64,000 nucleotides of DNA, from assembly GCA_937880175.1 (NCBI GenBank), contig CALFLO010000077.1, positions 62,001 through 126,000 on the forward strand, in the 5' to 3' direction. Origin of the DNA: an uncultured Gluconobacter sp. (lineage in GTDB: Bacteria; Pseudomonadota; Alphaproteobacteria; Acetobacterales; Acetobacteraceae). Below the pieces are notes generated by a model, which was given only the letters and a program-made list of their open reading frames with translations, had not been told where the DNA came from and made no database searches. Position numbers and translations under genes: made by a program. Below, piece after piece: positions 44,371 through 54,235 of this stretch. The stretch's first letter is position 1. Each line of letters opens with the position of its first letter.

Positions 44371-46356
44371 TTACTGGAAGGGCAGGTAGCGGAAGTCGAA
44401 GAAGATCTGGCTCATGCTGGTATGCGGATCGCCGCCGATGCCGGACCAGATCTGCCGCCGCGAATAGGCGAGCTGCGTGCCCGCTTCCACGGTCCCGAAC
44501 TTGCCCTTGAAGAAGCGCCACCAGCCGCCAATCGTGATTTCGGACACGCTGCGGGTATTGGCCGTGCAGGACAGGGAGGACAGTTCCTGCAAACAGCCCG
44601 CATTGGAATATCCGGGGTTGCCGTAGCCGTAAGAGGCGCCATTGTCGTTGAAATAGGAATGGCCAACGCGCTGCGTGCCGAAATAGCCATAGACGTCGAT
44701 GCGCGGGTTGGGATGCGCGATGACGCCCGCCTGGGCCTGCACTCCAAAGAGCGGATCGGGGCTGCCATTGGCCTTGATCGTGGCATCGGGAAGCAGAACG
44801 GATCCGTAACGGTTGATGCCCCAGCCCGCGAGCCCGGCCATGCGCAGTTCCAGCTTGCCGGGAATGAGCGGCAGGATCATTGATCCGCCCGCACCGCCGC
44901 CGATGGCGGTGTTGTTATGCCCGGTATTGCCCATCGTCACGCGGTCATGCGGGAAGTGCAGGATGCCTTCCATTTCATAGTGGCCCCATATGGGATCATA
45001 AGCGACCTTGCCGATGACATCCGGGGCGATTTCGTTGGAGAACGTCGCCGTGTCATTGGTCAGGCCTACGCCGTTCTCACCGATCGTGACGGTGGAGCCG
45101 TTGGGCATCGACACGGCCCCGTTGGCGGCGGAAAATCCGGTCGTGTCATACAGCGTGGCGGGGTTCTCGATCGAAAGGCCGGTCCACAGCCGGTGATGGA
45201 AGAAGTCCTTCACGATACGCACCTGCCACTGGCGCGACCAGGTCTGGCCCGCGAGCATGGAGGCTTCGATCGTTTCCGGAAGGCTTTCCTGTCGTGCGAC
45301 GATACCCGCACGGCCCGGCGTCAGGAGGCTCCAGGCCTGACCTGCGAGAAAATGCCAGCCCGCCTTGGTGTCATCATAGGCGAGATAGGCCTGACGCATG
45401 CGGAAGGAATAGCTGTTGCTCTCATAGGGATCGGTCGTAACGGCACCCGCGCCGAAATCTGATTCAAAAAACCCGGAAATCGTGGATTCAGAATCGATAT
45501 TGCCGCGCGCCAGCAGGGACAGGCGGCTATAGCGCGCGCCCCCGTCGAAATTGTTGGTGTGATAGCGCGGCTGGTTCGGATACGGCATGTCCTGCCAGTA
45601 ATTGAACGTACCAGACGCAACATGGCGGTTTTCAAGCACCGCAGCCGTATCGACAAAGCCACCAAGCATGAGCGTTACGGGACCGAGATGGAAAACGCCA
45701 TGATCACCAATGGCACCTGCGGACTGCGCGCCAAGTGTTTCACGCGGATGCGGGCCGACGCCGTTCTCGGCAAAATGCACAAGGACGTCCTCGGCGCGAT
45801 GGCCGACCACATCGAGTTCCGATCCCTTGTCATTATCAATCAGCCCGCGCCCGGTTGGTGACAGGGAAACCCTGTCCCGCCGCGCGAGGGCTCCGCGTGG
45901 CAGATCCTGTCCGGATGCGGCGGTCATCTCACCCGCCGGGATCGGCGCGGGAGCGGGGGCTGCATAGGGTTCGGTTGTTTTGTTCCCGTGACGACGGACG
46001 GAAGCGGTGGTGATCCGGCCGGAGCGGTCAGCCTGTGATGATGCGACAGGCTGGGCATGGTTTTCAGCCGAACGGGCGATGGATCCGCCGGGGGAATGGT
46101 GTTTCGCGATTTCCTGCTTCAGAACGGCCATATCGTGATTGATGGCGCGCTGTTCTTCCTGCACATGGGCCTGCGCCGCCTGAAGACGGCTCATTTCCTG
46201 TTCCATTCTCGAAACGATATCATCGTCCGCCCGGGCTTTCGTCCCCAGCAGAAGAGCGCCCAGCGTTGTTCCGAGAAACAGATATCCGCGTCCCGAGTAC
46301 CGCAGGGACCGCAATGTGCGGAAGGTGAGCAGAGACAAGTAATCCCCCCATGTCAA
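44371..46356 (-). CDS. Outer-membrane porin with N-terminal coiled coil
   Basis: 661 residues. An export signal (about 15-43, ending KARA) is followed by a short coiled coil (about 46-85, MEQEMSRLQAAQAHVQEEQ), a Pro/Ala linker and, from about residue 215, a beta-barrel: LGPVTLMLGGFVDTAAVLENR, SRLSLLARGNID, and ending with the terminal aromatic LPFQ. The coiled coil plus barrel layout is common in acetic acid bacterial porins. The start is a TTG with GGGA before it; the true start could be a few codons away. It converges with the metal pump (21 bases apart). Confidence 0.72.
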   Translation of the reverse strand: MTWGDYLSLLTFRTLRSLRYSGRGYLFLGTTLGALLLGTKARADDDIVSRMEQEMSRLQAAQAHVQEEQRAINHDMAVLKQEIAKHHSPGGSIARSAENHAQPVASSQADRSGRITTASVRRHGNKTTEPYAAPAPAPIPAGEMTAASGQDLPRGALARRDRVSLSPTGRGLIDNDKGSELDVVGHRAEDVLVHFAENGVGPHPRETLGAQSAGAIGDHGVFHLGPVTLMLGGFVDTAAVLENRHVASGTFNYWQDMPYPNQPRYHTNNFDGGARYSRLSLLARGNIDSESTISGFFESDFGAGAVTTDPYESNSYSFRMRQAYLAYDDTKAGWHFLAGQAWSLLTPGRAGIVARQESLPETIEASMLAGQTWSRQWQVRIVKDFFHHRLWTGLSIENPATLYDTTGFSAANGAVSMPNGSTVTIGENGVGLTNDTATFSNEIAPDVIGKVAYDPIWGHYEMEGILHFPHDRVTMGNTGHNNTAIGGGAGGSMILPLIPGKLELRMAGLAGWGINRYGSVLLPDATIKANGSPDPLFGVQAQAGVIAHPNPRIDVYGYFGTQRVGHSYFNDNGASYGYGNPGYSNAGCLQELSSLSCTANTRSVSEITIGGWWRFFKGKFGTVEAGTQLAYSRRQIWSGIGGDPHTSMSQIFFDFRYLPFQ

Positions 46357-46864
46357 AAGATGTCCCGAACATGTGCATGAAGTGGGCCGAGATAGCTTTT
46401 AAAAAGATTTTCAGGTCTGCCCGGCGCCGACGAAGGGCGCGGGACAGCCGCGCGCGCGTGCAATAGTTCTGTATGAATTTCAGTCTGGTAACGGAATTGT
46501 GAAAGGATTTTTACAGGAGTCGCGTGTTTCCTGACCCCGGACAGGCTCAGCAGAAGCCGAATGGAAAATATCACTCCGGCGAGTATATTTCAGTCACACT
46601 TCGGATTGATGATATTTCTGTATTTGTGACTTCTGATGTCGCCCGTGTGGGTTTCAGGTCTATTTTAAAGGTACTTTTTCTTTTATTTTCGGGACGACGA
46701 TCTTTGCTCTGTAAGAAAAAGTATCAGAGCCTGCCGTTGATCCTGATGCCGGGCAGAATTGTTCTGGAGTGCATGCGTTCCACCTTCACCGCACAGTGTC
46801 GCTCAGGCATGCTGTGACAGTGGGCGGAACGGCCCGGTCGGTCTTTTTGAAATGGAATGCGGTG
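46357..46864. other. Long AT-rich intergenic region
   Basis: About 500 bases between the divergent porin and amidase genes. No gene is convincing; a plus-strand frame of 97 codons at 46524 has no ribosome site or family likeness. It contains inverted arms AGTCACA (46592-46598) and TGTGACT (46625-46631) and long T-rich runs around 46670-46690, which look like promoter territory. Confidence 0.5.
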
Positions 46865-47659
46865 ATGAAAGTTGCTCTGGGACAGTTTGCTGTTGCGCCG
46901 GACTGGGAAGCCAACCAGCGGCAATGTCTGGATCTGATCACACAGGCGCGGGACGGCGGAGCAGAGCTTCTGGTCCTGCCCGAAGGAATCCTGGCGCAGG
47001 ATATCAACAATCCCGAGCTTCTGCCGAAGACGGCGCAGCCGCTGGACGGACCGTTCATGGAAGGGCTGCGCAAGGCCAGTCAGGGCATCGCTGTCGTGGG
47101 GTGTGTGAATGTGCCTGACGGGAATGGACGCTTTTACAACACGCAGTTCGTGCTGCGCGACGGGGCGTTCATTGCAACATACCGCAAGCTGCATCTGTAT
47201 GACGCATTCAGCATGAAGGAATCCCAGCGCACCTCGCCGGGGCTGGAGCTGCCGCCCGTGGTGCAGATCGGGGATATGAAGGTGGGTCTGATGACCTGCT
47301 ATGACGTGCGTTTTCCGGAACTGGCGCGTCATCTGGCGCTGGCGGGCGCCGAGGTTTTGCTTTTGCCTGCGGCCTGGGTGCGGGGTCCGGGCAAGGAGCG
47401 TCACTGGGAAATCATGTCCGTGGCGCGCGCTCTGGAAAACACCTGCTATGTCGTGGCTGTCGGGGAATGTGGCGCGCGCAATGCAGGGTTCAGCATGGTC
47501 GTTGATCCTCTGGGTGTCGTGACGCTGGCGCTGGGCGAGGCCCCTGCTCTGGGCTTTGCGACGCTGGACCGGGAGCGGGTCGCGCATGCGCGACGGGTGC
47601 TGCCGGTGCTGGAAAACCGGCGCTTTGAGGCCCCTGTTCTGGCGGATCTGCAAGGCTGA
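46865..47659 (+). CDS. Carbon-nitrogen hydrolase, Nit/deaminated-glutathione-amidase-like
   Basis: 264 residues of the nitrilase superfamily with the full catalytic triad: E40 in VLPEGIL, K108 in YRKLHLYD and C145 in MTCYDVRFPEL. YRKLHLYD and the overall length resemble the Nit1/Nit2/YbeM branch, whose members repair deaminated glutathione or act as omega-amidases. The ATG at 46865 puts the first strand (KVALGQFAV) at the N-terminus; an upstream start at 46769 adds a leader without likeness to the family. It precedes the glutathionylspermidine-synthase-like gene pair, which may be more than chance. Confidence 0.87.
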   Translation: MKVALGQFAVAPDWEANQRQCLDLITQARDGGAELLVLPEGILAQDINNPELLPKTAQPLDGPFMEGLRKASQGIAVVGCVNVPDGNGRFYNTQFVLRDGAFIATYRKLHLYDAFSMKESQRTSPGLELPPVVQIGDMKVGLMTCYDVRFPELARHLALAGAEVLLLPAAWVRGPGKERHWEIMSVARALENTCYVVAVGECGARNAGFSMVVDPLGVVTLALGEAPALGFATLDRERVAHARRVLPVLENRRFEAPVLADLQG

Positions 47660-47737
47660 AATCTGGCTGCGCGAGAGGTCTATCTTCTGCAAACGGGTAT
47701 GTTACAGTGAGTTTCTGTTAAACAGTCTTGCAGACGA

Positions 47738-48085
47738 ATGATGAAGAACCGTATCGCGTGGGGTGTGGGGGCCGGTGCTCTCGTTATGGGGCTTGGTGTG
47801 ATCGGTCTGAGCCTGCGGAATCCGCAGGCGATGCAGGCGCAGGCGGGCCGTCCAGACCCGTGCGCTTCTGCGACCGCGCAGGCCCAGCGTCCCCAGAACT
47901 GTTCGGATTCCGAACGTTCCTCGGGCGCCGTATATGTCCCCAGATCGTCCAAAAAACCTGACGATGATGGCCGCGGCGGCCGTTCTGGCCCCGGAGACGG
48001 CGGTTCGGGAGAAAGCAGGGAAAGTTCGGCGGGCCATGCAGGGTACGGCGAAAGCGCGGGCGGCCCTGCGGGCGGGGGCGAATAG
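47738..48085 (+). CDS. Small Gly/Ser-rich exported protein upstream of YgiC-like enzyme
   Basis: 115 residues: a hydrophobic N-terminal segment (about 8-26) that could be a signal or an anchor, two cysteines (CASATAQ and NCSDSE), then a basic-acidic stretch and a tail rich in Gly and Ser (GGRSGPGDGGSGES). It is nine bases before the ATP-grasp gene. In E. coli the YgiC enzyme is preceded by the low-complexity lipoprotein-like YgiB, so this may be a short counterpart; sequence likeness is weak. Confidence 0.5.
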   Translation: MMKNRIAWGVGAGALVMGLGVIGLSLRNPQAMQAQAGRPDPCASATAQAQRPQNCSDSERSSGAVYVPRSSKKPDDDGRGGRSGPGDGGSGESRESSAGHAGYGESAGGPAGGGE

Positions 48086-48094
48086 TTTTCGCCC

Positions 48095-49288
48095 ATGGCT
48101 CAGCTCCGCCGCCTGACGTCTCCCGCAAGACCGGACTGGACGGCTGAGGCGGACCGGCTCGGCTATCATTATTATCGCAACGCCGATGGCAGCTTCGCCT
48201 GGCGCGAGGATGTGCGTTACGAGTTCGACGCAGCGGCTCTCGCGCTCATCCAAACCGTTTCCGAAACATTGCACCAGCTCTGCCTGTCCGTCGTGGATGA
48301 CGCCGTCAGACGGCCGGGCGGACTGGATGCGTTTCATATTCCGGCCGCCATGCAGGATGTGGTCCGGCAGTCCTGGGCGCGGCGTGATCCGTTCCTGATC
48401 GGGCGGTTCGATCTCGCCTGGCGCGACGGTCAGCCTCGGCTGATCGAATATAACGCCGATACGCCTGCGACGCTGCCTGAAAGCACGCGGATGCAAACTT
48501 CATGGCATCGACAAAGGGGACAGAACCACACCCATGCGCCACTGGACGCGCAGGCGCTTGTGGACCGGCTGACGAAACTGCGAATTGAGGGGCGGATCGA
48601 CCCCACCCTCCACATCGTGCCCTATCCGGACAATCTCGAAGACACGACCCATGCTGTCTATTACCGGCAATGGGCCGGGCAGGCGGGGCTTGAAGCGATC
48701 CACTGTGAATTGCGGGATCTGGAAGTCACGCATGGTGGCCAGCTTCTGCATCGCGGGCGCATCGTGCGGAGCATGATCCGCATGTATCCGTGGGAGCTCA
48801 TGTTTCGCGATTCCGGCGCGCGGCATCTTCAACATTGCGGCTGCACGTTCCTGAACCCGCCCTGGACGGCACTTTTATCGAACAAGGCGCTGCTACCCGC
48901 TTTGTGGAAGCGATATCCGGGGCATCCCAATCTGCTTGCCGCGGGTTATTCCGTGCAGGACGTGACGGGCAGCCGCTCCTTTCCCCGCGCCTATGTGGAA
49001 AAGCCGATCCATGCCCGTGGCGGCGAGAATGTGCGCATCATGCGCAACGGTCGTGCCCTTTGCGCCGAGGATGGAACCTATGGCGCGTACCCGAAAATCT
49101 ATCAGGAATTCGCCGATCACCGCATCGACGGCGTGACGGCATCGGTTGGAGCATGGATTGTCGGGGGCAGCTTTGCCGGTCTGACCATGCGGGAGAGCCA
49201 TGACCCGATCGTCCGCCATACCTCGCCGATCGTACCGCATCTGGTGCGCAGGCCGGGGCTTCTGCGCAGGATGCTGCGGTCTGGGTAA
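48095..49288 (+). CDS. Glutathionylspermidine synthase-like ATP-grasp protein (YgiC type)
   Basis: 397 residues of the GSP_synth family. Key blocks are GRFDLAWRDGQPRLIEYNADTPATL near residues 108-132 (given here only in part as GRFDLAW and LIEYNADTP), YPWELMF, NPPWTALLSNKALLPALW, VEKPIHARGGENV and IYQEF, which form the ATP and magnesium site. E. coli Gss joins glutathione to spermidine; YgiC-type relatives lack the amidase half and their acceptor is not settled. This protein likewise has only the synthetase part. Adjacent genes give a small partner protein and an amidase. Confidence 0.85.
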   Translation: MAQLRRLTSPARPDWTAEADRLGYHYYRNADGSFAWREDVRYEFDAAALALIQTVSETLHQLCLSVVDDAVRRPGGLDAFHIPAAMQDVVRQSWARRDPFLIGRFDLAWRDGQPRLIEYNADTPATLPESTRMQTSWHRQRGQNHTHAPLDAQALVDRLTKLRIEGRIDPTLHIVPYPDNLEDTTHAVYYRQWAGQAGLEAIHCELRDLEVTHGGQLLHRGRIVRSMIRMYPWELMFRDSGARHLQHCGCTFLNPPWTALLSNKALLPALWKRYPGHPNLLAAGYSVQDVTGSRSFPRAYVEKPIHARGGENVRIMRNGRALCAEDGTYGAYPKIYQEFADHRIDGVTASVGAWIVGGSFAGLTMRESHDPIVRHTSPIVPHLVRRPGLLRRMLRSG

Positions 49289-49395
49289 GCAATCGCAGGG
49301 CGTGTCTGAAAATTTCACATAACAACGCCCCGGTTTCGCCACATGAGAGGATCAGCGTCCTGTAGGGTGCGAATTTCCGTCATCGTGGGGATGCC

Positions 49396-50703
49396 ATGCG
49401 ACCTGTCAGCGCAATCAACAGATTTGGATGGGGCCAGCGGGATGCCTCTGGCACCGCCATGCCGGTGCAGGACTGGCTCGCGCAGCAGTTGACCGGGCCT
49501 GACACGGCCGTGTTCAGAGGCGTGTCTCCCTGCGCGGATGGTCTGATTGCATTGCGCGAGCAGCGCCGGAACAAGCTTCAGGGCGACCCGCTGGTCAAGC
49601 CGATCTTTCAAGCGGAAGTCGCAACGCAGATGGACGCCCTGCTGCTAACGGAGCGGCCTTTCCGGGAGCGTCTGGTCTGGTTCTGGTTCAACCATTTCAC
49701 GGTCAGTCTGCGGCAGGGCAGCACGCGGGCCGTCATCGGGGCCTATGTCCGCGAGGCCATCCGCCCGCATGTGACCGGGCGCTTTTCGGACATGCTTCTG
49801 GCCGTCATGCGCCATCCGGCCATGCTGATGTATCTGGACAACGCTTCCTCCATCGGTCCGGACAGTGCGGCGGGGCGCAGGAGCCATCACGGCCTGAATG
49901 AAAATCTGGCCCGGGAATGTCTGGAACTGCACACCGTCTCGCCCGCTGCCGGATACAGCCAGGGAGATGTGACGTCCTTCGCCGCCATCCTCACCGGCTG
50001 GGGCGTGGACCTGAAAGCCGAACAGCCGGGCTTCGTGTTCCGGGAAAAGGCGCATGAGCCGGGGCCGAAAACGCTGATGGGGCAGGCCTTTCCCGAAGGC
50101 GAGGAGGGCGGCGTACAGGCCCTGAAGTTTCTCGGCACGCATCCCGCGACCTACCACCATATCGCCACGCAGATGGTCCGGCACTTCGTGTCAGACACGC
50201 CCGCACCCGCTTCGGTCAGACATGTCGAGACCGTCCTGCGGAACAGTGACGGCGACCTGCGCGCCGCCTCCCTTGCGCTGGGCGAACTGCCTGATCCGGG
50301 GCCGGGCGGGGGCAAGTTCCGCTCGCCGATGGATTATGCCACGGCCGTACTCCGCGCATTATCCATTGGTGGAGAGCCCAGCCAGCCGGACGATCCACAT
50401 TCGCCAGCCCATCAGTTGGCCTCGGCTTTCAGCACACTTGGGCAGCCGCTCTGGACAGCACCGCTGCCCAATGGCTGGAGCGATAATGCAGCGGACTGGT
50501 GCGCGCCCGCGGACATGCTGGCCCGTGCGGACTGGGCGTGGCGGGTGGCCGCGCATGTCCGCAACGGCGATCCGATGGAGATTGCCGATATTGCCCTTGG
50601 CCCCGCCCTGCGTCCGCAGACCCGCACAGCCATGCATCACGCCGGGTCGCGTCAGGATGCGCTGGCCCTGCTGTTTTCCTCCCCCGAATTCCAGAGGCGC
50701 TGA
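49396..50703 (+). CDS. DUF1800-family protein
   Basis: 435 residues. The opening INRFGWGQRDASG and later LVWFWFNHFTVS, HPAMLMYLDNASSIG, NENLARECLELHTV and ILTGWGVD are family blocks of DUF1800. The function of the family is not established; members are nearly always encoded just before a DUF1501 protein, as here (three bases between). No clear signal peptide is visible, which is somewhat unusual. Confidence 0.88.
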   Translation: MRPVSAINRFGWGQRDASGTAMPVQDWLAQQLTGPDTAVFRGVSPCADGLIALREQRRNKLQGDPLVKPIFQAEVATQMDALLLTERPFRERLVWFWFNHFTVSLRQGSTRAVIGAYVREAIRPHVTGRFSDMLLAVMRHPAMLMYLDNASSIGPDSAAGRRSHHGLNENLARECLELHTVSPAAGYSQGDVTSFAAILTGWGVDLKAEQPGFVFREKAHEPGPKTLMGQAFPEGEEGGVQALKFLGTHPATYHHIATQMVRHFVSDTPAPASVRHVETVLRNSDGDLRAASLALGELPDPGPGGGKFRSPMDYATAVLRALSIGGEPSQPDDPHSPAHQLASAFSTLGQPLWTAPLPNGWSDNAADWCAPADMLARADWAWRVAAHVRNGDPMEIADIALGPALRPQTRTAMHHAGSRQDALALLFSSPEFQRR

Positions 50704-50706
50704 GTT

Positions 50707-51912
50707 ATGATGATCCCCCGTCGTACCGCTCTGCTCGGTCTGGCTACCGGCTGGACACTGGGACGTTCCTCTCTGGCCTTCGCAGGTTCTTCCGGTGGGT
50801 CGGAGGATCCGCGTCTGGTTGTCGTAATCCTTCGCGGTGCGCTGGATGGCCTGTCCGCCGTCACACCTTATGGTGACCCCGACCTCGTGACATATCGCCG
50901 GGCGCTCGTCCTTCCCGAACCGGGACAGGAAGGTGGATTGCTCGATCTGGGCGGGTTTTACGGTCTGCACCCGTCGCTCGCGACCCTGCATGGGATGTAT
51001 GGAGACGGCCAGATGCTCCCGATCCACGCGGTGGCGGGGCATTATCGCAGCCGGTCGCATTTCGAGGCTCAGGACTACCTTGAGAGCGGCGCGGATGAAC
51101 GTCTGGACAGCGGGTGGCTGAACCGGGCCGTTTCCGTGCTTCAGGGGAAGGCGAACCGGCCGGACGGATACGGGCTGGCCATGGGGCTGACAGTGCCGCT
51201 TCTGCTGCGTGGGGCCGCGCGGGTAGGCAGCTATGCCCCGGCCGGAAGCCAGCATCCGGACGCCGATCTTTACAGCCAGATCCTCGCCCTGAACGCCTCG
51301 GACCCCGTGACTGGACCGGCTTTCCGGAGCGCGCTGAAGGCCCGGGGCTTTTCGGAAGCGTCGCGGATGGACATGGGAGCCACCACCGCCGACAAATCCC
51401 GCAAACCCGATGCCTTTACCCGCCTCTCCACGGCGGCGGGGCAGATGCTGGCCACGCCGCATGGGCCGCGGATCGCCGCTCTGGAAATTGGGGGATGGGA
51501 CACGCATGCCGGGCAACTCGGACGGCTCGGCGGCCCGCTGGCACAGCTTGATCGCGGCATCGGGGCGCTGCGTCAGGGGCTTGGGGAGAGCTGGAAACGC
51601 ACGGTGGTTCTGGCGATGACGGAATTCGGACGGACCGTGCGCATCAACGGCACGGGCGGGACGGACCATGGAACGGGCACGGTCGCCTTTCTGGCGGGTG
51701 GAGCCGTAGCAGGCGGGAAAGTCGGGGGAACCTGGCCGGGTCTGCGCAGCAGTCAGTTGTTCGAGAACCGGGATCTCGCCCCGACGACCGATCTGCGGGC
51801 GGTGGCGGCAGGGGTGCTGTGCGATCACCTGCGTCTGCCGTCACATGCTCTCGCCACGGTCTTTCCGGGACCGATCGTGGACCCGATGAAAGGGCTGGTC
51901 GTTCCGGTCTGA
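50707..51912 (+). CDS. DUF1501-family exported protein
   Basis: 401 residues with an N-terminal Tat-like signal (PRRTALLGLATGW) ending near residue 30. Family blocks are VVVILRGALDGLSAV, LHPSLATLH, HYRSRSHFEAQDYLESG, GGWDTHAGQ and the C-terminal TEFGRTVRIN with GGTDHGTG. DUF1501 proteins belong near the alkaline phosphatase/sulfatase fold; metal-binding Asp and His residues in GGTDHG are present, but the substrate is unknown. It follows DUF1800 directly and ends seven bases from the converging TonB-dependent receptor gene. Confidence 0.88.
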   Translation: MMIPRRTALLGLATGWTLGRSSLAFAGSSGGSEDPRLVVVILRGALDGLSAVTPYGDPDLVTYRRALVLPEPGQEGGLLDLGGFYGLHPSLATLHGMYGDGQMLPIHAVAGHYRSRSHFEAQDYLESGADERLDSGWLNRAVSVLQGKANRPDGYGLAMGLTVPLLLRGAARVGSYAPAGSQHPDADLYSQILALNASDPVTGPAFRSALKARGFSEASRMDMGATTADKSRKPDAFTRLSTAAGQMLATPHGPRIAALEIGGWDTHAGQLGRLGGPLAQLDRGIGALRQGLGESWKRTVVLAMTEFGRTVRINGTGGTDHGTGTVAFLAGGAVAGGKVGGTWPGLRSSQLFENRDLAPTTDLRAVAAGVLCDHLRLPSHALATVFPGPIVDPMKGLVVPV

Positions 51913-51924
51913 ACGCCGTTCAGA
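51908..51924. terminator. Short dyad at convergent gene ends
   Basis: TCTGAACG (51908-51915) and CGTTCAGA (51917-51924) span the stops of the DUF1501 and TonB-dependent receptor genes. There is no T run, so termination is only a guess. Confidence 0.3.
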
Positions 51925-54154
51925 ACTCCGAAACGACCGCAAAGAACGTGCCCCGGCGCTGGCCATACTGCGCCTGATAGATGCCGACCCCGCTGCCGTT
52001 ACGGAGCTGGTAGCGTTTGTCGAAAAGGTTCACGACATCAGCGCGAACCTTGAGGTCATGCCCGAACGGTACCTTCGTGAAGGTGTGTTGGTAGCCGATG
52101 TTGAACACGTCATATTGCGGCTCCTTTTCCAGATTGGCGAAGCCGCTGCGCAGGCCATAGCCATAGACGAAATCGGCATAGGCCATGTCGTGTTTTGTGG
52201 TCCATGACGCCCCGGCCGTGGCAGTGAATTCGCCCTGATGGTCAAGCTGGATCGCATGGCTGCGGATATAGGCGAGTTCCGCCAGATCGAACTGGTATTG
52301 CGCCGAATTGATATCGCGGGCCGAGGTTTTGACGTAGGAAAAATTGCCGAACAGCGACCATGCTCCGTGCCGCCACGAACTGCCGAACTCGGCACCATAG
52401 ACGCGGCCGCGTTTGTAGCTGAACGGGGCAAGAATGACCGCCCGGCCGAACTGACCCAGATCGGTGAGGTCATGCGCCCATTTGGCATAGGCATCGAGCG
52501 TAATCTGGAACTCGGGCGTGATGCGCTGGAGGATGCCGCCATCGACGTAATGCGATTTCTCGACTTTCGTGGCGTCGTTGATCGTGTTGGCTGCGGCGTT
52601 CGTCGTTCCCGCAAAGCGGGCGAGTGTGGACGGATAGACATATTGCGGGGAGGGCGGGGCGAAATAGCGCGAATAGCCCAGATGCAGCGTCGTGCTGCGG
52701 GTGGGTTTCCAGACCATGTTCGCACGCGGGCTCAACTGGCCTTCATTATCGAAAGATGACGCGAAACGGTCGTAGCGGATGCCGTAATTGACGGTCAGGC
52801 TGCGCGTGATTTTGTACTCGTCCTGAATATAGGCGCCCGCTTCGACGGACCAGTTCCCGGTATTGTCGATCAGGCGTTTCGCGATGTCGGACGTCTGCTC
52901 TCCGGCGGCGTCCACGGGGAAGGCCAGCGTGTCCGTATCCAGCCGTTCGGACGTGTACTGCCCCAGCAGCCCGGCCCGCAGCGTGTGATGGCGCGCGATC
53001 TCATAAGACAGATCGGCCTGCATCCCGCCAGTCGTGAAGTCGTTGACCTCATGTTCGGACACACCCTGATAAAGCAGGTCCCGGTCACGGTCCGGCGTGT
53101 AGTCGACCCGGCCGTAGCGGAAATAGGGGGAGACCTGAAGGTTCATTGTGTCAGTCGTGCGCTGATAGGACAGGACGGCGTAATAGTTCTGCTCGGTCTG
53201 ACTGTCGTTCAGGCTGGCCCAGTTCATGGATGGATCATGGGGGTTTACGCCTGCGACATTGTATAGGGTCGTGTAATCCGGGCTGTTCGTATCGAAGGTC
53301 TTGAACGAATTGGGGATCTCGAAATCCGCGTAAGAGGCGCTGGTCAGCAGCGTGATGCGGCTCGCCTCGTCCAGATGCCAGGAAAGATACGAAAACGCCT
53401 TTTCCTGTTCGGTCACGTCATGAATGGCGCGGAACGTATTGCTCGGATTTTCGATGCCGATATTGTTGCGGGTGAAGGAGAGCGTGGTGAAATAATCCAG
53501 CTTTCCGCGCTGGCCGCCAAGCTGCACGGACGGGACGAACGTGTTGTAGCTTCCGCCGTAAAGCGAGACCTGATTATGCTTGAGGCTGTCACCGGTCTTG
53601 GTCGTCACATCCACCACGCCGGCAGTGCGGAAGCCGAACTGCGCGGGAAGCGTACCCGTCAGCAGGTCCACGGACTGGATGATGCGGGTATCGAGTTCCT
53701 GTCCGAAACCGTTCAGCCCTTCAGGTAGGAGCACGCCATTGACGCGATAGGTCAGCCCGCCATGTTCGCCGCGGACATGCACCTCCCCATAACTGTCGAG
53801 CACAACCCCGGGGACGCGCAGGAGAATCTGGCTGAAAGCCGCGTTCTGGCCGCCCGGAGTGGTTGTGATCTGGCGCTGGTCGATCGTGTAGTCCACTGCC
53901 CCGAGGCCCGGGAAAATACGGGCCCGTTCGCGGTTGAGATGCCCTGTAACGCTGATCCGCTCAGGGGCGGGGGGCGTTTTTGCAGGAGCTGGTTTTTTCG
54001 TGGTTTCCGGCGGGATTTCGGGCGGTGCGGCCTGTGCGACAGCCGTGCCGAGCAGCGTCAGGCTGACGGCCATCCATCCGCAGGTGGCGGAACGCCTCTT
54101 GTCCGATAGTAAGCTGACTATAATATAGCATATGCTATATAAATTGGGGTGCAT
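51920..54154 (-). CDS. TonB-dependent outer-membrane receptor (family B)
   Basis: 744 residues if it starts at the ATG 54154. The plug begins near residue 75 (ITTTPGGQNAAFSQILL, DSYGEVHVRGEHGGLTY) and the barrel ends in a terminal phenylalanine (FFAVVSEF). It is a paralogue of the receptor at 33578. The first codons from 54154 are encoded by an 18-base palindrome, and a signal peptide MAVSLTLLGTAVAQA begins at residue 28 (ATG 54073), preceded by a basic KRR. Neither start has a clear ribosome site. If 54154 is used, the operator lies inside the coding region. Substrate unknown. Confidence 0.85.
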   Translation of the reverse strand: MHPNLYSICYIIVSLLSDKRRSATCGWMAVSLTLLGTAVAQAAPPEIPPETTKKPAPAKTPPAPERISVTGHLNRERARIFPGLGAVDYTIDQRQITTTPGGQNAAFSQILLRVPGVVLDSYGEVHVRGEHGGLTYRVNGVLLPEGLNGFGQELDTRIIQSVDLLTGTLPAQFGFRTAGVVDVTTKTGDSLKHNQVSLYGGSYNTFVPSVQLGGQRGKLDYFTTLSFTRNNIGIENPSNTFRAIHDVTEQEKAFSYLSWHLDEASRITLLTSASYADFEIPNSFKTFDTNSPDYTTLYNVAGVNPHDPSMNWASLNDSQTEQNYYAVLSYQRTTDTMNLQVSPYFRYGRVDYTPDRDRDLLYQGVSEHEVNDFTTGGMQADLSYEIARHHTLRAGLLGQYTSERLDTDTLAFPVDAAGEQTSDIAKRLIDNTGNWSVEAGAYIQDEYKITRSLTVNYGIRYDRFASSFDNEGQLSPRANMVWKPTRSTTLHLGYSRYFAPPSPQYVYPSTLARFAGTTNAAANTINDATKVEKSHYVDGGILQRITPEFQITLDAYAKWAHDLTDLGQFGRAVILAPFSYKRGRVYGAEFGSSWRHGAWSLFGNFSYVKTSARDINSAQYQFDLAELAYIRSHAIQLDHQGEFTATAGASWTTKHDMAYADFVYGYGLRSGFANLEKEPQYDVFNIGYQHTFTKVPFGHDLKVRADVVNLFDKRYQLRNGSGVGIYQAQYGQRRGTFFAVVSEF
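54123..54140. promoter_or_regulatory. Perfect 18-base palindrome, probable TetR operator
   Basis: ATATAGCATATGCTATAT reads the same on both strands. It lies at the 5' end of the 51920 receptor gene. Eleven of its bases (ATATGCTATAT) recur at 54238-54248 before the TetR gene. Confidence 0.65.
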
Positions 54155-54235
54155 AAGGGACGGCCTGCGGACTGGGGTTTGATGATCGCGGGGAAAGGAA
54201 CGAGATCACGCATAAAGCATCCATATCATTATATG

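Noticed and set aside
46524..46817. Plus-strand frame of 97 codons in the porin-amidase intergenic region
   Set aside because: No ribosome site and unremarkable composition; it overlaps the likely promoter of the amidase gene.
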